A stretch of 7,946 bases of DNA, taken from Desulfobacteraceae bacterium. Lineage in GTDB: Bacteria > Desulfobacterota > Desulfobacteria > Desulfobacterales > Desulfosarcinaceae. Shown here in pieces: positions 1-7,135 of this stretch. The stretch covers positions 10,940 through 18,885 of the forward strand of contig JALVQM010000074.1 of the NCBI GenBank assembly GCA_027025615.1, written 5' to 3'. Made by a program: the position numbers and the translations under genes. The first letter of the stretch is position 1, and the number at the start of each line of letters is the position of its first letter. The notes under the pieces were generated by a model, which was given only the letters and a program-made list of their open reading frames with translations, was not told where the DNA came from and searched no databases.

Positions 1-2
1 CC

Positions 3-959
3 ATGAAAGGGTTTGTGGCCATTTACCGCAAAGAGCTTGCCGATCATTTCAGCAGCTATCGTTTCCTTATTCTTTTTGCCCTGATAGCCATGGTGAGCCT
101 GATCACAGCTTATCTTGCAGGCATGAACATGGCCAAGGCCCTGGAAGGTCGTACACGCCCGACCATGGTATTTCTGCACCTGTTCACATCGGCCGGGGCC
201 GGTTTTTCACTGGTTCAATTTGTAACTTTTTTTGGGCCCCTGCTGGGACTTCTGCTGGGATTCGATGCCATCAACCGCGAGCGCAACGAGGGAACCCTGA
301 GCAAATTGCTCAGCCAGCCCATCTACAGGGACGCTGTCATCAATGCCAAATTCCTGGCTGCGGTAACCCTGATAGCATTGATGCTGACGGCCATCGTTCT
401 GGTGATAACCGGGTTGGGAATGCTGGTACTTGGTATAGTCCCGGATGCCGAGGCCCTTGGTAGAATTATAATCTACCTGGTCTTAAGCATTGTTTACATT
501 TCCCTATGGCTGGCTGTGGCCATCCTGCTCTCCATCTTGCTCAGGTCCGTGGCCACATCGGCCCTGGCAGCCCTGGCTATCTGGATCTTTTTCTCGTTTT
601 TCGTATCCATAGGCGCCAATGCGATTGCCAATGCGCTTACAGCCGATGCCCCCCCGGATGACCCGGGCACCATAGTAAAACAAACGATGATCGAAAATGC
701 CATCAGCATCCTTTCCCCCATGGTCCTGTACACCAATGCAACAGCCACCATTGTCGATCCAGCCCGTAAAACCACCCGCAGTGTAATCCAGGTTGGAATG
801 ATGGAGCAGCTTTCCATGGCCCGCTTTTCCGGCCCCCTGCCCCTTGGTCAGAGCCTGTTGGTAGTGTTGCCCAACATTATTTTCCTGGTCTGCCTGACGG
901 TAATCTGTTTCGCGGCCTCGTACATGGCTTTCATGCGCCAGGAGATACGCTCACTGTGA
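3..959 (+). CDS. ABC-2 type transporter permease, NosY-like
   Basis: This is the membrane subunit of an ABC exporter; the substrate cannot be told from sequence. The 318-residue protein begins with a short cytoplasmic segment ending in YRKELADHF, typical of ABC-2 permeases. It then shows about six hydrophobic spans, near residues 20-40, 70-88, 117-145, 153-180, 184-207 and 284-308. The conserved cytoplasmic coupling segment after the second span is present at 87-109 (FDAINRERNEGTLSKLLSQP, then IYR), which is the family hallmark of NosY/YhaP-like permeases. A soluble extracytoplasmic stretch lies at about 208-283. The ATG at position 3 fits the usual family N terminus, but the ribosome binding site is outside the window. 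An ABC ATPase gene probably lies just upstream, which is inference. The stop overlaps the start of the next gene, so the two are very likely co-expressed. Family assignment is firm; NosY itself is not implied. Confidence 0.9.
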   Translation: MKGFVAIYRKELADHFSSYRFLILFALIAMVSLITAYLAGMNMAKALEGRTRPTMVFLHLFTSAGAGFSLVQFVTFFGPLLGLLLGFDAINRERNEGTLSKLLSQPIYRDAVINAKFLAAVTLIALMLTAIVLVITGLGMLVLGIVPDAEALGRIIIYLVLSIVYISLWLAVAILLSILLRSVATSALAALAIWIFFSFFVSIGANAIANALTADAPPDDPGTIVKQTMIENAISILSPMVLYTNATATIVDPARKTTRSVIQVGMMEQLSMARFSGPLPLGQSLLVVLPNIIFLVCLTVICFAASYMAFMRQEIRSL

Positions 960-1381
960 AAAATCTTTCCAATCTGAAACCCGCGGTTCCCCAATCCTGG
1001 CTGATAGGGCTGGCCGGCAGCATCTGGGCCGGGGTGGGAGCCATGCTCTGTCATCTGGCCATTGGCTGGTTGCAGCCGGTGGCGGCCCGGGAAAAATTTC
1101 TTCTTTTCGGTCTGGGTATTGTTCTTGCGCTGGCAATGTACCGGACCATGTTTGCCCGGCTGGTATCCAAAAACCTCGCCCGCATTGAAACCCTGCCTGC
1201 CAGGGGATGCCTGTTTGCCTTCCAGCCCTGGCGAAGCTACATCCTGATAGTCCTGATGGTTATGTTGGGTCTGGCCATGCGGCATTCTCCAATTCCCCGA
1301 CCGATACTGGCCGTGGTTTATACTACCATTGGGGCTGCCTTGCTGATGGGAGCTGTTCAGTACTGGCGGAAGCTTTTATAG
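956..1381 (+). CDS. Small four-helix membrane protein, unknown function
   Basis: I do not recognise a named family for this 141-residue integral membrane protein. Four hydrophobic spans are visible, near residues 16-40, 47-64, 93-109 and 114-135. The loop between the second and third is basic and holds RIETLPARGCLFAFQPWRSY (77-95 or so); the turn between the third and fourth is RHSPIPRP. That pattern of aromatic, proline and charged residues looks like a conserved signature rather than random hydrophobic sequence. The start is GTG at 956-958, which overlaps the preceding TGA by four bases (GTGA), so translation is probably coupled to the ABC permease. It is therefore likely to be an accessory subunit or partner of that exporter, which is inference from position only. 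Its last six bases overlap the end of pdxT on the other strand. Confidence 0.8.
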   Translation: MKNLSNLKPAVPQSWLIGLAGSIWAGVGAMLCHLAIGWLQPVAAREKFLLFGLGIVLALAMYRTMFARLVSKNLARIETLPARGCLFAFQPWRSYILIVLMVMLGLAMRHSPIPRPILAVVYTTIGAALLMGAVQYWRKLL

Positions 1382-1930
1382 TTCCATAAAAAATCGATGG
1401 AAAACCGAATCACCCGTGAGTTCGGGGTGAAAACAAGTGGCCATGATCCGTTCTTGCTGGACAAATACAGGATCGCGGCCCATCCGGCAATGAATGAGAA
1501 TTTGTTCCGACCATTGGACAATCCGGGGGGCCCGGATAAATATCGCCTCGAATTGTTTTCTGCCCAAAATCGGAATGTCCAGCCGGACTGCCTTTGAAGC
1601 CAACTGGCGACCGTAAGCGTTTCTACGGATACCGACCTCCAGGATCCCAAGCGGTCCGGTTTTGTCATCCACTTTTTCAGCCAGGACAATGGCGCCGGCG
1701 CATATCCCCCACACGGCCATCCCGTTCGCTATCCGGTCTTTTATGGGGCCTGCCAGTTTATATGCCCGCAGGAACTTGTTCATAACCGTGCTTTCACCGC
1801 CGGGAATTATCAGGCGGTCGCACCCCACAAGGTCCCCGGCCGACAGTACCAGACGATAGGGCACCCCAAGGGCCTGCAAATGAGGCAAATGGTCCTGGAA
1901 AGCGCCCTGGATAGCAAGCAAGCCTACCAT
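1376..1930 (-). CDS. pdxT: Pyridoxal 5'-phosphate synthase glutaminase subunit PdxT
   Basis: PdxT hydrolyses glutamine and passes ammonia to PdxS for PLP synthesis; the two form a large cytoplasmic complex. The 184-residue protein is slightly shorter than most family members and is a complete class I-like glutamine amidotransferase. It has the N-terminal GLLAIQGAFQDHL motif, the oxyanion-hole region PGGEST (43-48), the nucleophile Cys77 in WGICAG, the RRNAYGRQ motif (103-110), and His168 and Glu170 in FHPELT near the C terminus. The catalytic Cys-His-Glu triad is therefore intact. It begins 9 bp after pdxS, and the pair is evidently one operon. The ribosome binding site before the ATG is weak (a GGGGAA stretch about 14 bases upstream), so translation may depend on coupling with pdxS. 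The stop codon region overlaps the end of the convergent membrane-protein gene by 6 bp. Confidence 0.97.
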   Translation of the reverse strand: MVGLLAIQGAFQDHLPHLQALGVPYRLVLSAGDLVGCDRLIIPGGESTVMNKFLRAYKLAGPIKDRIANGMAVWGICAGAIVLAEKVDDKTGPLGILEVGIRRNAYGRQLASKAVRLDIPILGRKQFEAIFIRAPRIVQWSEQILIHCRMGRDPVFVQQERIMATCFHPELTGDSVFHRFFMEL

Positions 1931-1939
1931 GGTTTGAAA

Positions 1940-2809
1940 CTAGATTCCCCGTTCAGCCATGTTGGTTGCCAGTTGTTCAATTTCGAGTCCTGCCATGGCC
2001 CGGCCCAGACCTCTGGAAATTGTCACCAGACGGGCAGGATCCCTGTAATGGATAACCGCCTGCACAATAGCCTCGGCCGTCCGGGCCGGATTTTCTGATT
2101 TAAAAATCCCTGAACCGACAAAAACACCATCAGCACCCATGGCCATCATCATGGCCGCATCAGCCGGAGTTGCAACCCCTCCGGCGGCGAAATTCACCAC
2201 CGGCAGCCTGCCAAGCTCCATCGTGCGCTGCACAAGTTCCCTGGGCACGTTAAAATCAACGGCAGTCTTTTCCAGCCCGTTTTCATCCATTTCAGCCAGC
2301 TCCGCTATTTGCCGGTTAATGGTATGCATATGGCGGACTGCTTCAACAACATTGCCTGTGCCTGCTTCACCCTTGGTTCTGATCATGGCCGCACCTTCGT
2401 TTATTCGGCGCAAGGCCTCACCCAGGTCCCGGGCCCCGCAAACAAATGGCACCTTGAAACCTGCCTTATCGATATGGCCGAAGGGATCAGCCGGTGTCAA
2501 AACCTCGCTTTCATCGACAAAGTCAACCCCGATTGCCTCCAGGATCATAGCCTCCATGAAATGCCCGATCCTTACCTTGGCCATTACCGGAATGCTCACG
2601 GCAGCCATGATGGCCTCGATAAGGGCCGGATCGCTCATACGGGCAACCCCGCCTTGGCTACGAATGTCGGCCGGCACCCTTTCCAGAGCCATGACGGCGC
2701 AAGCACCGGCTTCCTCAGCGATCCTGGCCTGTTCAGGTCCGGTTACATCCATTATTACCCCGTTTTTGAACATCTGGGCAAAGCCCTTGTTGACTTTTTC
2801 GCGATACAT
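1940..2809 (-). CDS. pdxS: Pyridoxal 5'-phosphate synthase subunit PdxS
   Basis: PdxS builds PLP directly from ribose 5-phosphate, glyceraldehyde 3-phosphate and ammonia supplied by PdxT (the deoxyxylulose-independent route). The 289-residue protein is a full-length (beta/alpha)8 barrel of the SNZ family. Visible active-site features are Asp21 in VIMDVTGPEQ, Lys78 in MAKVRIGH, which forms the covalent sugar adduct, and Lys146 in RTKGEAGTGN, the second Schiff-base lysine. They match Asp24, Lys81 and Lys149 of the Bacillus enzyme with a constant three-residue offset. Phosphate-binding segments AAGGVATPADAA (208-219) and VGSGIFKS are also present. The ATG is preceded by AAGGAG at a 10-base spacing, which fixes the start. 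It is the first gene of a pdxS-pdxT operon and diverges from a MocR-type regulator across an 84-bp gap. Confidence 0.98.
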   Translation of the reverse strand: MYREKVNKGFAQMFKNGVIMDVTGPEQARIAEEAGACAVMALERVPADIRSQGGVARMSDPALIEAIMAAVSIPVMAKVRIGHFMEAMILEAIGVDFVDESEVLTPADPFGHIDKAGFKVPFVCGARDLGEALRRINEGAAMIRTKGEAGTGNVVEAVRHMHTINRQIAELAEMDENGLEKTAVDFNVPRELVQRTMELGRLPVVNFAAGGVATPADAAMMMAMGADGVFVGSGIFKSENPARTAEAIVQAVIHYRDPARLVTISRGLGRAMAGLEIEQLATNMAERGI

Positions 2810-2819
2810 TTTTAAGTCT

Positions 2820-2825
2820 CTCCTT
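2820..2825 (-). promoter_or_regulatory. Ribosome binding site of pdxS
   Basis: On the minus strand this reads AAGGAG, a near-perfect Shine-Dalgarno sequence, with 10 bases between it and the pdxS ATG. It supports the chosen pdxS start and contrasts with the weak sites before pdxT and the divergent regulator gene. Confidence 0.8.
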
Positions 2826-2846
2826 AATTGTAAGCAGTTTTTTATA

Positions 2847-2886
2847 ATACAAATTGTGCTATATAGTAGTACATTTATACAATTGG
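2847..2886 (+). repeat. Paired direct repeat ATACAA(A)TTG, candidate regulator operator
   Basis: ATACAAATTG (2847-2856) and ATACAATTGG (2877-2886) share ATACAA followed by ATTG with a one-base indel. They lie in the same orientation with starts 30 bp apart, close to three helical turns. MocR-family dimers are known to bind paired direct repeats on one face of the DNA. From memory, the GabR operator uses ATACCA repeats, which look similar. The upstream copy overlaps the possible pdxS -10; the downstream copy overlaps the possible regulator -10. The repeats are read directly from the sequence; binding is inference. Confidence 0.45.
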
Positions 2887-2893
2887 ATTACTC

Positions 2894-4180
2894 ATGTCAA
2901 GAACAGGATCCAGGCAAACCGACCACCTTTATCAAAAAATCGCGGCTGACATTGCGGCCCGGATATCAGCCGGGCAATACAAGCCCGGGCAAAGAATACC
3001 TTCCATCCGTCATTTTGCCTCGGTTTTCAGATGCAACAAGCTGACAGTCCAAAAAGCCTTTGGACTGCTTCGCAGGCAGGGAATCATCGAAAACATCGTC
3101 GGAAGCGGATCCTACGTGCGATACCCGCACAAGATAGGATCGACCGGAGAAATATTCGATTTTAAAACAGACTATATCGAGGTTGGTTTTTTCCCTTACC
3201 GGCAGGTCCAGGCAATATACAACGATTTATTCGTAAAGGAAAAATCAGGCGCCCTTGCACCGGTTGATGTCAAGGGGGAACCGGGTTTGATAAGGGCCTT
3301 GAGCCGCCTGTATCATGTTCCGGCTGAATCAATCATTATTATCTCCGGTGCCCAGCAGGGCCTGGATCTGATTGCCAAGCTTTTCGCCTTTAAAATTACC
3401 GACGCAATCCTTTTTGAAGACCCAACCTACCCGGGTGCCATAAGCCTTTTCAAGGCCAGGCATTTCGTCGCTATGGACGGCCAAGGTCCCAGACTGGATC
3501 AACTGGACAGCAAGCTACATAGCAGAATTCAGCTATTTTACAGCATGCCGGCGGTTCACAATCCCACAGGGCAGAGCTACAGTCCAAGGGTCAAAGAAGC
3601 CATTTCCCGGAGAGCCAGGAAGCACGATTTCTACATTATTGAGGACGATTATCTTTCCGAATTCGCCCGGCAACCACTGCCGCGATTCATCGACCTTGTC
3701 CCTGAAAACACCATCTACATCAAATCTCTTTCCCAAACCACGGTTGCCGGTCTCCGGCTTGGTTTTATGGTGGTCCCTCCCAAACTCTACGACAAGGTCC
3801 TGTACGCCAAGTTTACATCCGACATTGCCTCAAACGGCCTTGTCCAGAAGTTCTTTGCCAGGTTTATTGAAAAAGGTTATTACCAACAACATCTGGCAGC
3901 TATCGGTAAAAAAATTACCTACCGCAGAAAGCGGCTTATCCGGCTAATCGACTCCTTTGATTTCCTGGATTGCCACGGACATAGCCAACAAGGTTACAGC
4001 CTCTGGATCAGCTCAAAGCGCAAACTCGACATTACCAATGCGCCCTGGCGACGGGGCAGTGAATTTTCTTTTGATCCGAACTACCGCGATTACTTCAGGC
4101 TCTCATTCATGCACCTGAGCGACGACCATTTCGAACAGGGGCTCGATTACCTGGCAAAAATTTTACGCTACCTTGATTGA
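2894..4180 (+). CDS. MocR-family GntR/aminotransferase fusion regulator, PdxR-like, lacking the PLP lysine
   Basis: This 428-residue cytoplasmic transcription factor has an N-terminal GntR winged helix-turn-helix (about 8-77, with PGQRIPSIRHFA and TVQKAFGLLRRQGII) joined to a fold-type I aminotransferase-like domain (about 88-428). PLP-site residues kept include HNPTG (222-226), EDDY (250-253) and the phosphate/strand motif LRLGF (287-291); FRLSF (401-405) matches the usual carboxylate-binding arginine. At the position of the Schiff-base lysine, where homologues read FSK, this protein reads LSQ: residue 281 is Gln (codon CAA, 3734-3736). It therefore cannot form the normal internal aldimine there. 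It is shorter than typical 460-480-residue members. ATG 2894 is the only reasonable start, because an in-frame stop lies at 2867-2869; its ribosome binding site is weak. Divergence from pdxS argues for a PLP-responsive PdxR role, but the missing lysine leaves the sensing mechanism uncertain. Confidence 0.9.
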   Translation: MSRTGSRQTDHLYQKIAADIAARISAGQYKPGQRIPSIRHFASVFRCNKLTVQKAFGLLRRQGIIENIVGSGSYVRYPHKIGSTGEIFDFKTDYIEVGFFPYRQVQAIYNDLFVKEKSGALAPVDVKGEPGLIRALSRLYHVPAESIIIISGAQQGLDLIAKLFAFKITDAILFEDPTYPGAISLFKARHFVAMDGQGPRLDQLDSKLHSRIQLFYSMPAVHNPTGQSYSPRVKEAISRRARKHDFYIIEDDYLSEFARQPLPRFIDLVPENTIYIKSLSQTTVAGLRLGFMVVPPKLYDKVLYAKFTSDIASNGLVQKFFARFIEKGYYQQHLAAIGKKITYRRKRLIRLIDSFDFLDCHGHSQQGYSLWISSKRKLDITNAPWRRGSEFSFDPNYRDYFRLSFMHLSDDHFEQGLDYLAKILRYLD

Positions 4181-4429
4181 TACAATTGAAAAACATGCGC
4201 ATTTGGCCTTAAATTGCGGCCGCATAAAAGTTCCGCCCCCTGCAAGGGCTTGAAACCCCAACAGGAAAATCCCCCCAGGGGATGACAGGTCCATAGCCTC
4301 GGGCACAAGCCGGTGGACTGCACCAATCCAAAATAACCCCAACCCCCTGCCAGGCAGCGGTACAATCAACGAAACAGACAAGGGCCGGCGGCTCGTTTCA
4401 ACAAGTCAAACCCATTGCTGATAAGGTGT
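4181..4429. other. Intergenic region between two convergent genes
   Basis: These 249 bases separate the ends of the regulator gene (+) and the ATPase gene (-). I see no convincing gene. A small minus-strand open frame (4163-4381, TTG start, no ribosome binding site) looks accidental. A hairpin ATCCCC/GGGGAT (4269-4274 with 4278-4283, loop of 3) is followed on the minus strand by a short T run, so it could be a weak terminator for the ATPase operon about 150 bases past its stop. The T run is too short to call it. There is also a NotI-type palindrome at 4215-4224 and a copy of ATACAATTG at 4180-4188. Confidence 0.6.
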
Positions 4430-7135
4430 TCAGGCGAGCAGCTTTTCCAGATCAAAACCGGCTACATCTCCCAAAGCTGTATATCGTTGCGGATGACAGG
4501 TCAGAATTATTATCTGCAGCTTTTGCTGCATCTCTTTCAGGATACGCAGAATTCTGCCCAACCTTCCTGCGTCGGTAGCCGTCAGTACATCATCCAGGAC
4601 CAGCAACTGGCGCTGATCCCTGGCAAGTATCTCAGCCAGCGCCAAGCGGCAGACAAAATGAAGCTGTTCGCTCTCTCCGCCAGAAAGGTTCTCCAATCCG
4701 ACCTGCTGCCGGGCCAGGGCAGGTTCCACAAAGGCAGGTTTAAGATTTTCGTCAAGTCCTACACGGCCCACTGTTGGGCCACCGATCCGTTCCAACAGGC
4801 GGGTTGCCACTTGTTCTAGGGGTTGGACAACCCTGGCTGTCATTTCCAGACGTAGCTGGCAAACTGTGCTGCGAAGCAGTTCGATAGCCTGAAGGCGCAA
4901 CTGTTCCCTGTCTATGCGGGATTCAATGGCCGCCAGGCGTTCTTCGCAGGCAGCCAGCTTGGTGTAGGGCGCTTGGCGGGAAAGTTCGGCCACCTGACCC
5001 TCTGCGGTTTTTTCCGTGTCACGTAACTGGCGTTCTTCCTTCCGGGCAGCATCCAACTGCACTTCAAGGTCCTTGAGTTCCTCGGACGGATCAGGTCCGA
5101 ATCTCTCCAACTGTTTTTCAAGATCCGGAATCGGCCCCCGGGATGCACTCCACTCCAGGGCCAACCTGTCAAGTTTTTTCCTGCGATTTTGCTGTGATTC
5201 CCCATCTTTTTTTAAATCTTCCAGGCGGACGCAGGCCCTGCTATATTCTGACTTTTTCCCCTCCAGACGGTCCCTGAGGGAATCCTCCTTTTTACGGGCC
5301 GCCTCCAGGGCTTCCCGACTCTGTTCAAATTCCGCCCTGGCGTCTGAAAACAATTTTTCATACTCCTGGCTTGCCTCGGAATATTCCTCGGCCAGGCGAT
5401 CCACTTGGGGTAATGCCTCCTTCCAATCGGCAAATTCCATCAGGCAATTTTTCAAATCAGCATTATAATCTGCCATTTTTGTCCGCAGCAGATCCTCATC
5501 ACCATCTTCAAGCAGCAGGCGGCGCTTTTCTTCAAAGCCCTTGACCTGGCTGTCGATCAACTCCGCCCGGTCCAACAGGGATTGAAGCTTATCCGGATCG
5601 CAGCTTCCAAAAGCCCGGGTAAGTTTTTCCAGCTCTTCTTCAGCCTGCTCCAACAATCGCTTTTGCTGATCCAGATCAGCGGCAGGCCCCCAGGCCCGCA
5701 GGCGGGCAACCCCGCAAAGCTCGATCACCACCTCCGCCGGCCCCTTGAAAATTGAGGGTCGGCCAACGTGCACCTTTGCGTCATTGTCCCCCTCACCTTT
5801 GATCACCTTGACATCAAGATCCCGGCAGGGATCAATTTCCAGGCGTAAAAAACTGCTTTCAATCCTGCCCCGTATTTTTTCACAACGGCTTGACAGCCGC
5901 CGAACCTGCTGGAGAATTTTGCGATCCGGAGCCAAAACAGCAGATCGTTCCTGCCGGGCCCGCTGCAACAACTCTTCACACTTCTCAATCTCCTTCAGGC
6001 GTTTGGACAGTTTATCAAGCTGCCGCCTTACCCGGATAAAATGCTGAGCCTGCTCCACCTTGCGCCGCAGTCGCTCTACCTTCCTTTTTTGCACTTCAAG
6101 ACCATTCAAACGGGCTTTTTTAAGCTCAAACTCCTGCGCACGCAACTTGCTTTCTTTGGCAGCGGCAGCCAACTTTGCCTCTATCTGTTCTATCTCTTGG
6201 CCAAGCTGCCCTGCCTCAACCGATGCCGCATCCACCTGATTTATCTTTTCAGCAAGGGCCTGGTACTGGGCTTCTGCCGCCCTGGCCCGCTGTATGGCCC
6301 CTTCGAGCTCTTTTTTAACCTGTGAATATTGTTCAGCTCGCCGCCTGGCAGATTCTAACTTCTGCCTGATTGCCTCCACTTGTGAAACTGCCCGTTTCCT
6401 GCGTTCCTGCAAATCTTCCACCTTGAGCCGAGCCTGTTCAAAAGCTTGTTGCCGTACCGCAAGACTCTGCAGTTTTTCTTCAAGTTGTTTTTTCTCAGCC
6501 TTGAGACGCACAAGATCCGGAGCGTTCTTACCGGTCCTTAGCTTGCCGGTCCGGGTAAAATACTGATTGTAACGCTTCTCGATTTCAGCCTCGATGGGTC
6601 CTCCGACGCTCCGGGACACCTGGACTCCAAGGGCCTGTTTAATATCTCCAACCACGGCAGGCGACACGGAATCCAGCTCCATACGGCCCTGGGGCGCCCA
6701 GAGAACCTGGCACAGCCCGTGATGCTCCGGCTTGGAGAGCCCTCTTCCAGGCAAATTGTCGGAAAACAGGCTCCTGACAAATTCATCTGCCTGGCGTCCT
6801 TCCTTGAACGGCTTGAAGTCTCCGCCCTCTTTGCGCTCCAGGCGCGCAAAGGGCTGGAGTAAAAATTGTTTGCTGAACCGGTAATCGACATCGTCCCGGA
6901 CAAACTCGATGGTTACCCTGGGAGCCAGATCCCTTCCCCAGGGCCTGATTTCTTCAATAAGGCGCCCGCTGACCTGGTGGCTGTCAAAAACGGCCCGCTG
7001 GAGAGCTTCGAAAAGGCTCGATTTGCCGGTTCCGTTGGGAGCATGAATGATGTTTATCTTTTCTGAAAACGGCCCCAGGACGACCTGCTCAAGGATGCAT
7101 CGCCAGCAAGCAAGGGACAAACGCTTCAGGATCAT
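4430..7135 (-). CDS. SMC/Rad50-like coiled-coil ATPase (YhaN/SbcC-like), no zinc hook
   Basis: This 901-residue protein is an ABC-type ATPase split by a long coiled coil, the architecture of Rad50/SbcC. The N-terminal lobe has Walker A APNGTGKS (32-39, first Gly replaced by Ala) and a Q-loop at WAPQG (Gln149). Charged helical sequence runs from about 205 to 425 and from about 486 to 770. The C-terminal lobe has the signature LSGGESEQ (817-824), Walker B LLVLDD (844-849, Asp849 where Rad50 has Glu) and a switch histidine in LTCHP. The LDD-V-L and TCHP pattern is typical of YhaN-like ATPases. Between the coils, residues about 425-485 are not coiled coil and contain no CxxC. Its ATG overlaps the stop of the metallophosphoesterase gene (ATGA), so the two should form one DNA-processing complex. 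Repair or processing of DNA ends is the likely role; a defence role cannot be excluded. Confidence 0.88.
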   Translation of the reverse strand: MILKRLSLACWRCILEQVVLGPFSEKINIIHAPNGTGKSSLFEALQRAVFDSHQVSGRLIEEIRPWGRDLAPRVTIEFVRDDVDYRFSKQFLLQPFARLERKEGGDFKPFKEGRQADEFVRSLFSDNLPGRGLSKPEHHGLCQVLWAPQGRMELDSVSPAVVGDIKQALGVQVSRSVGGPIEAEIEKRYNQYFTRTGKLRTGKNAPDLVRLKAEKKQLEEKLQSLAVRQQAFEQARLKVEDLQERRKRAVSQVEAIRQKLESARRRAEQYSQVKKELEGAIQRARAAEAQYQALAEKINQVDAASVEAGQLGQEIEQIEAKLAAAAKESKLRAQEFELKKARLNGLEVQKRKVERLRRKVEQAQHFIRVRRQLDKLSKRLKEIEKCEELLQRARQERSAVLAPDRKILQQVRRLSSRCEKIRGRIESSFLRLEIDPCRDLDVKVIKGEGDNDAKVHVGRPSIFKGPAEVVIELCGVARLRAWGPAADLDQQKRLLEQAEEELEKLTRAFGSCDPDKLQSLLDRAELIDSQVKGFEEKRRLLLEDGDEDLLRTKMADYNADLKNCLMEFADWKEALPQVDRLAEEYSEASQEYEKLFSDARAEFEQSREALEAARKKEDSLRDRLEGKKSEYSRACVRLEDLKKDGESQQNRRKKLDRLALEWSASRGPIPDLEKQLERFGPDPSEELKDLEVQLDAARKEERQLRDTEKTAEGQVAELSRQAPYTKLAACEERLAAIESRIDREQLRLQAIELLRSTVCQLRLEMTARVVQPLEQVATRLLERIGGPTVGRVGLDENLKPAFVEPALARQQVGLENLSGGESEQLHFVCRLALAEILARDQRQLLVLDDVLTATDAGRLGRILRILKEMQQKLQIIILTCHPQRYTALGDVAGFDLEKLLA

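Larger units (their letters stand above)
2810..2893. promoter_or_regulatory. Divergent pdxS / MocR-regulator control region
   Basis: This 84-bp gap is strikingly AT-rich compared with the flanking genes and must hold the promoters of both divergent units. Toward pdxS (minus strand) a possible -10 is TATTAT at 2844-2849, with only a poor -35 (TGTACT, 2868-2873), as expected for an activator-dependent promoter. Toward the regulator (plus strand) one option is TTGTGC at 2854-2859 with TATACA at 2876-2881 (spacer 16), giving a very short leader; another is a weak TATAGT at 2862-2867. Direct repeats of ATACAA(A)TTG overlap these elements and are listed separately. By analogy with known PdxR/MocR systems, the regulator probably activates pdxST and represses itself from this region. 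The individual promoter boxes are low-confidence guesses. Confidence 0.6.

Noticed and set aside
2823..2834. CTTA-ATTG-TAAG inverted repeat next to the pdxS ribosome binding site, as a possible translational switch
   Set aside because: A four-pair, mostly A/T stem is too weak to sequester the ribosome binding site.
2859..2866. CTATATAG palindrome in the divergent promoter region
   Set aside because: An 8-bp AT-rich palindrome is expected by chance in such sequence, and MocR regulators usually use direct repeats.
2139..3044. 301-residue plus-strand open frame opposite pdxS
   Set aside because: It is antisense to a clearly real pdxS, is rich in Ser/Ala/Thr with no recognisable domain, and runs through the AT-rich promoter region into the regulator gene in another frame.
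4347..4357. CTGCCaGGCAG inverted repeat as a possible terminator
   Set aside because: The loop would be one base, which cannot form without breaking the stem, and no T run follows on either strand.
4163..4381. 72-residue minus-strand open frame in the convergent gap
   Set aside because: It has a TTG start, no ribosome binding site and no recognisable motif, and it overlaps the end of the regulator gene. It is more likely accidental.
4415..4819. 134-residue plus-strand frame opposite the ATPase C-terminal lobe
   Set aside because: It lies antisense to the conserved LSGG and Walker B region, and its composition is that of a shadow frame.
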